Assembly (NCBI GenBank): GCA_037013495.1
Contig: CM072810.1
Location: 32,765,843 to 32,829,842 of the forward strand
Direction: 5' to 3'
Source: Hippophae tibetana
Lineage: Eukaryota; Streptophyta; Magnoliopsida; Rosales; Elaeagnaceae
DNA: 64,000 nucleotides
Position 1 is the stretch's first letter, and each line of letters begins with the position of its first letter. Of this stretch, positions 59,736 to 64,000 are shown piece by piece. The notes beneath the pieces were generated by a model, which saw only the letters and a list, made by a program, of their open reading frames with translations, searched no databases and had not been told where the DNA came from. Position numbers and translations under genes: made by a program.

Positions 59736-62700
59736 CTAAGGGTTACTCAGCCAAATGCAATCCATTTCAGCAATGTTGTTTGGTTCTTCCACATAAGGCT
59801 TGACACGATGGCCATTAACTTTGAACGTTTTTTGTGTCTTGGAGTCCAATAGTTCTACTACTCCATGTTCAGATACCTGAACTATTTTGAATGGTCCATC
59901 CCATCTTGATCTTAGCTTTCCTGGAAACAATCTCAAACGAGAGTTAAATAAAAGAACTTTCATTCCAGGGTGAAGAGTCTTAGGAACTAGCCTCTTGTCA
60001 TGATAGCGCTTAGTACGCTCCTTGTATAATTTGGCATTCTCATAGGCTTCATTCCTAATTTCTTCCAACTCATGAAGCTGGAGTACTCGTTTTTCACCTG
60101 CTTTATCTAAATCCATGTTTAGCTCTTTAATTGCCCAATAAGCCTTGTGTTCAAGTTCAACTGGAAGGTGGCACGCTTTCCCAAAGATTAACCGGTAAGG
60201 GCTCATCCCAATAGGTGTTTTGTAAGCGGTGCGGTATGCCCATAAGGCATCATTTAACTTAAATGCCCAATCCTTCCTTGAAGGACGCACAGTGCGTTCC
60301 AGTATTCCCTTGATTTGCCTATTACTTACTTCCACTAATCCGGAAGTTTGAGGATGATATGGAGTAGCTACCTTATGTGTGATGTTGTACTTGTTTAGTA
60401 CTCCATCAAAGAGTTTGTTACAAAAATGGCTACCTCCATCACTTATTATAGCTCTAGGCGTTCCGAACCTACTGAATATGAAATCTTTCAAGAATTTCAC
60501 AACAACATTAGCATCATTGGTTTTGGTGGGGATAGCTTCTACCCACTTGGACACATAATCCACAGCAACCAAAATGTATTGAAAACCATTAGATGGGGGA
60601 AAAGGACCCATAAAGTCAATCCCCCATACGTCAAAGAGTTCAACAACTAAATTAGATGTCAAAGGCATTTCATCTCTTTTGCTTATGTTTCCTGTTCTTT
60701 GACATCTATCACATTGTGCACAAAACATATGAGCATCTTTAAAAAGAGTGGGCCAAAAGAATCCAGACTGTAATATCTTACGGGCTGTCTTTTCTCCTCC
60801 AAAATGACCCCCACAATGAAGTTCATGACAAAAAGTCAGAATGCTCTTATGTTCTTCTTCAGGTACACATCTCCGGATGACTTGATCTTGACCAATCTTG
60901 TATAAATAAGGGTCATCCCAGAAATAGTCCTTAATAGTTTTAAAAAACCTTTTCTTCTCCTGATATGAAGTGTTAGGTCGCAAAACACCAGTGGCAAGAT
61001 AGTTTACAATATCAGCGTACCATGGGTTCGGACCTATGAAAAATAACTGTTCATCAGGAAAGGTTTCAACTATATCGTCATTACTCTCATCTTTAAGAGA
61101 ATTAAAGTCAGAAATCAACCTAGACAAATGGTCAGCTACTAAGTTTTCACTGCCTTTCTTATCCTTGATTTCTAGGTCAAATTCTTGTAAGAGTAAGACC
61201 CACCTGATTAATCTTGGCTTGGCATTTGGTTTACTTAATAGGTATCTTAAAGCAGCATGATCAGAATGCACAATCACTTTAGATCCTACTAAATAAGACC
61301 GAAATTTGTCTAAAGAGAATACTATAGCCAAGAATTCCTTTTCAGTGGTGGTGTAATTCATCTGGGCATCATTGAGTGTTTTGCTAGCATAGTAGATGAC
61401 ATGTAAACGCTTATCCACTCTTTGTCCCAGGACTGCTCCTATTGCATAATCAGAAGCGTCACACATTATTTCAAAGGGTAAAGACCAGTTTGGTGCCATT
61501 ATAACAGGGGTAGATGTGAGTTTATCTTTCAAGGTATTAAAGGAAGTAAGGCAGTCATTGTTGAAATCAAAATCAGCATCTTTGGATAGCAAGTTACATA
61601 AGGGACGACTTATTTTAGAGAAATCTTTAATAAATCGTCTGTAGAATCCTGCATGTCCCAAGAAGCTTCTTATCCCCTTCACAGATGTAGGGGGAGGTAG
61701 TTTGGATATCAATTCAACTTTTGCCTTATCAACTTCAATACCCTTGTTTGAAATTATATGTCCTAAAACTATCCCTTGTTGAACCATAAAATGACTTTTC
61801 TCCCAACTAAGGGTTAGATTGCATTCAATGCATCTCTCTAAAACCAAAGTCAATTTATGTAAGCAATCATCAAATGAGTTCCCAAAGACAGAGAAATCGT
61901 CCATGAAAATCTCAATGAATTTTTCCACCATGTCCGAGAAAATAGATATCATGCATCTTTGGAACGTGGCAGGGGCATTGCATAACCCAAATGGCATTCT
62001 GCGAAAAGCAAATGTCCCAAAAGGACATGTAAATGTGGTCTTTTCCTGATCTTCTGGTGCTATGGGTACTTGATAATATCCAGACAGTCCATCCAAAAAA
62101 CAGTAAAATTCGTGCCCAGCTAATCTTTCCAACATTTGATCAATGAATGGAAGAGGAAAGTGATCCTTTTTCGTATATAAATTTAGTTTCCTAAAATCTA
62201 TACACATTCTCCATCCAGTGATTATTCTAGTGGGCACTAATTCACTTTTGTCATTCTTAACAACTGTTATCCCAGATTTCTTTGGTACCACATGCACTGG
62301 ACTAACCCACTTACTATCTGCAATCGGATAGATAATCCCTTCTTCTAATAATTTAAGAATTTCCTTCTTAACTACCTCTTGCATGTTTGGGTTTAGTCTT
62401 CTTTGGGCCTCTCGTACAGGTTTAGCACCATCCTCCAAGTTGATCTTGTGCATACACATTGTTGGACTAATGCCTCTTATATCACCTATACTCCAACCTA
62501 TTGATTTCTTAAACTGTTTAAGCACTTTGATGAGTTCTTTTTCTTGTGGTTTGGTCAAGGTTGAAGAAATTATCACTGGATAAGTTTCTCCCTCTCCCAA
62601 AAACACATATTTTAAGTGCTCAGGTAAGACTTTGAGTTCAAGTTCAGGTGGATTGGCCTCTTTAATAGATGAAGAACTGGGTAGATTTAAAAGTGTACTA

Positions 62701-64000
62701 GATTTTGTCATCACTTCATTATTGTCTAGTTGTTCAAGGTACCCCTTTATTTCCTCATCTACATCTTCTTCAACCTTTTCAAGTGTAAGAACGGTTTCAA
62801 GCTTGTCTTCTATTCTGGTTCGGAAAAAGGTGTTTTGGACAAGATTATCCAAAGGATCAACATCGAATATTTCATCGATGGCAGAAATAGAAGGGAAAGG
62901 TGAAGAATCAAAAACTTTAAAATGAACAGTCTCTCCTAAGACTGTCATTGTCAAATTTCCATCTTGGACATCAATAATAGTTTTAGTAGTTGCCATAAAT
63001 GGTCTACCAAGCAATATTGTGTGCTCTCTGTCCAATGCTGGATTTTCTTGCATATCCAGAACCACAAAGTCAACAGGTATTATCAGTTTGTCTACCTGTA
63101 CCAAAACATCCTCAACTATTCCCTCTGGATATTTAAGAGATCTATCTGCAAGTTGAAGGGACATAGTTGTGGGTTTTAAATCCCCTAGATTGAGTTGTAA
63201 GAATATAGAGTAGGGCATCAAATTTATACTAGCACCTAAATCAAGCATTGCTTTAGCAACCTTCCTATCCCCCATAGTTATGTTTATAATAAAACTTCCA
63301 GGGTCTTTCAACTTAGGGGGTAGTTTGTGCTGAAGTACAGCGCTAGAAATTTCTGATACTACTACTCGTTCATTCTGTTCATACCTCCTTTTCTTAGTGT
63401 TCAATTCTTTGAAAAACTTGGCATATGAGGGCACATTCATGATCACTTCTAATAGTGGTAAATTGATATTTACTTTAGAGAGCATATTAAAAAGATCATT
63501 GAATTGCTTATCTTGTTTGGATTCTTTCAACCGGTGGGGAAAAGGTACTTGTATCTGGTGTGGTTCTGTTGTCTTTTGAATTTTGGGGGTGTCAGATGAC
63601 CCCCCAATGAGTTTTTCAGAAGGCTTGTTAAGTTTAACACTTGTCTCTCCTTTTTGCGAGATTAGAATATCGCCTTCTTTGTTACCGGAACTACAAGGTA
63701 GATTGTTAGAGATTTCAGGTAAACTGGTATTGACTACCTTACCACTTCGAAGGGTTCTAACATCCTTTGCTTGTTCTGGTTGACTGGGCAACTTTCCTGG
63801 TTCTTTCTTTTGCATTTGTTCAGCCAGTTGCCCAACTTTAGATTCAATCCTTTTAACCGAAGCCTCCATGGTGTTCAACCTTTGATTAGTCATCAATTGG
63901 TTGTCACGACTAACTTGAATAAAAGCATTCAAGCTATCTTCTAAGGTTGGCTTAAAAGATTGGCTTGGTGGGTAAGGGTGGTTGTTATCTGACCTTAGTG
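59736..64000 (-). CDS. Athila-like Ty3/Gypsy gag-pol polyprotein (element E), 5' end outside the window
   Basis: The frame is open from the window edge to a stop at 59736: about 1420 codons, with no methionine start inside the window. Counting from 63932 (a TTG codon) as residue 1: end of gag (1-130), aspartic protease with LDLGAS (Asp 231) and ILLGRPF (307-312), and reverse transcriptase about 510-740 with FLDGLSGYY (Asp 614) and the catalytic IFMDDF (Asp 678/679). RNase H runs about 815-940 (Asp 825, Glu 864, Asp 891, Asp 934). Integrase has an HHCC finger (His 1039, His 1043, Cys 1074, Cys 1077), a D-D-35-E triad (Asp 1106, Asp 1165, Glu 1201) and a GPF module (about 1346). No chromodomain is present, and the RT-RNase H-integrase order is that of Gypsy elements. 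All catalytic residues are present with no stop, so this copy may be recently active. Confidence 0.93.
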   Translation of the reverse strand, partial: LRSDNNHPYPPSQSFKPTLEDSLNAFIQVSRDNQLMTNQRLNTMEASVKRIESKVGQLAEQMQKKEPGKLPSQPEQAKDVRTLRSGKVVNTSLPEISNNLPCSSGNKEGDILISQKGETSVKLNKPSEKLIGGSSDTPKIQKTTEPHQIQVPFPHRLKESKQDKQFNDLFNMLSKVNINLPLLEVIMNVPSYAKFFKELNTKKRRYEQNERVVVSEISSAVLQHKLPPKLKDPGSFIINITMGDRKVAKAMLDLGASINLMPYSIFLQLNLGDLKPTTMSLQLADRSLKYPEGIVEDVLVQVDKLIIPVDFVVLDMQENPALDREHTILLGRPFMATTKTIIDVQDGNLTMTVLGETVHFKVFDSSPFPSISAIDEIFDVDPLDNLVQNTFFRTRIEDKLETVLTLEKVEEDVDEEIKGYLEQLDNNEVMTKSSTLLNLPSSSSIKEANPPELELKVLPEHLKYVFLGEGETYPVIISSTLTKPQEKELIKVLKQFKKSIGWSIGDIRGISPTMCMHKINLEDGAKPVREAQRRLNPNMQEVVKKEILKLLEEGIIYPIADSKWVSPVHVVPKKSGITVVKNDKSELVPTRIITGWRMCIDFRKLNLYTKKDHFPLPFIDQMLERLAGHEFYCFLDGLSGYYQVPIAPEDQEKTTFTCPFGTFAFRRMPFGLCNAPATFQRCMISIFSDMVEKFIEIFMDDFSVFGNSFDDCLHKLTLVLERCIECNLTLSWEKSHFMVQQGIVLGHIISNKGIEVDKAKVELISKLPPPTSVKGIRSFLGHAGFYRRFIKDFSKISRPLCNLLSKDADFDFNNDCLTSFNTLKDKLTSTPVIMAPNWSLPFEIMCDASDYAIGAVLGQRVDKRLHVIYYASKTLNDAQMNYTTTEKEFLAIVFSLDKFRSYLVGSKVIVHSDHAALRYLLSKPNAKPRLIRWVLLLQEFDLEIKDKKGSENLVADHLSRLISDFNSLKDESNDDIVETFPDEQLFFIGPNPWYADIVNYLATGVLRPNTSYQEKKRFFKTIKDYFWDDPYLYKIGQDQVIRRCVPEEEHKSILTFCHELHCGGHFGGEKTARKILQSGFFWPTLFKDAHMFCAQCDRCQRTGNISKRDEMPLTSNLVVELFDVWGIDFMGPFPPSNGFQYILVAVDYVSKWVEAIPTKTNDANVVVKFLKDFIFSRFGTPRAIISDGGSHFCNKLFDGVLNKYNITHKVATPYHPQTSGLVEVSNRQIKGILERTVRPSRKDWAFKLNDALWAYRTAYKTPIGMSPYRLIFGKACHLPVELEHKAYWAIKELNMDLDKAGEKRVLQLHELEEIRNEAYENAKLYKERTKRYHDKRLVPKTLHPGMKVLLFNSRLRLFPGKLRSRWDGPFKIVQVSEHGVVELLDSKTQKTFKVNGHRVKPYVEEPNNIAEMDCIWLSNP

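Noticed and set aside
60426..63783. Plus-strand frames of 60-97 codons opposite the element E polyprotein
   Set aside because: They are antisense shadows of a long, domain-rich minus-strand frame.

Overview
This is nuclear DNA of a flowering plant, very probably a eudicot. It is AT-rich, contains one plant-type PLS pentatricopeptide (PPR) gene, and is otherwise packed with plant transposon families: Ty3/Gypsy of the Athila and Tat lineages, Ty1/Copia, CACTA (En/Spm) and a hAT-type MITE. Species cannot be named from the sequence. Apart from the PPR gene and one retrotransposon polyprotein, I see no intact coding sequence.

Layout. 1-472: unclassified repeat remnant. 473-7299: element A, an Athila-like LTR element with all coding sequence lost (5' LTR truncated, PBS, non-coding interior, complete 3' LTR). 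7306-8990: minus-strand Tat-lineage remnant (tandem repeats, integrase, extra RNase H). 9146-10022: long inverted repeat. 11978-14353: PPR gene on the minus strand, with a possible leader exon or gene remnant near 16150. 16330-19829: gene-free, with a short tandem array. 19830-20770: a pair of LTR heads in inverted orientation. 20845-24222: a decayed Copia element carrying a hAT MITE with a perfect 8-bp target duplication. 24340-26690: a second Copia remnant on the minus strand. 29672 to about 39785: a CACTA transposon on the minus strand (TNP2-like transposase plus a second Ptta/En-Spm-like gene), itself interrupted by a 2-kb non-autonomous relative (35886-37939, TCA duplication). 40806-44300: two LTRs of one Gypsy family in opposite orientation. 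44796-45426: a palindromic element made of two Athila LTR heads, with a perfect 5-bp target duplication. 46275-50106: plus-strand Athila/Tat gag-protease remnant and LTR pieces. 50107-55250: element D, an old minus-strand Athila relative. 55710-64000: element E, a young minus-strand Athila-like element with an open gag-pol frame, running off the window.

How the parts relate. Elements A, D, E and the 44796 palindrome share one LTR family whose U3 holds a G-box, a triple TGACGTCA-type array and a hypervariable CpG-rich block upstream of the TATA box. Element E is the only copy here with an intact polyprotein, so it, or a relative, is the likely source of the enzymes that moved A and the palindrome. 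The outer CACTA transposase family likewise probably mobilised the nested CACTA that broke it. The most unusual object is the LTR-head palindrome with its target-site duplication: it looks like an integrated, self-templated U3-U3 reverse-transcription product and could be transcribed as a hairpin.
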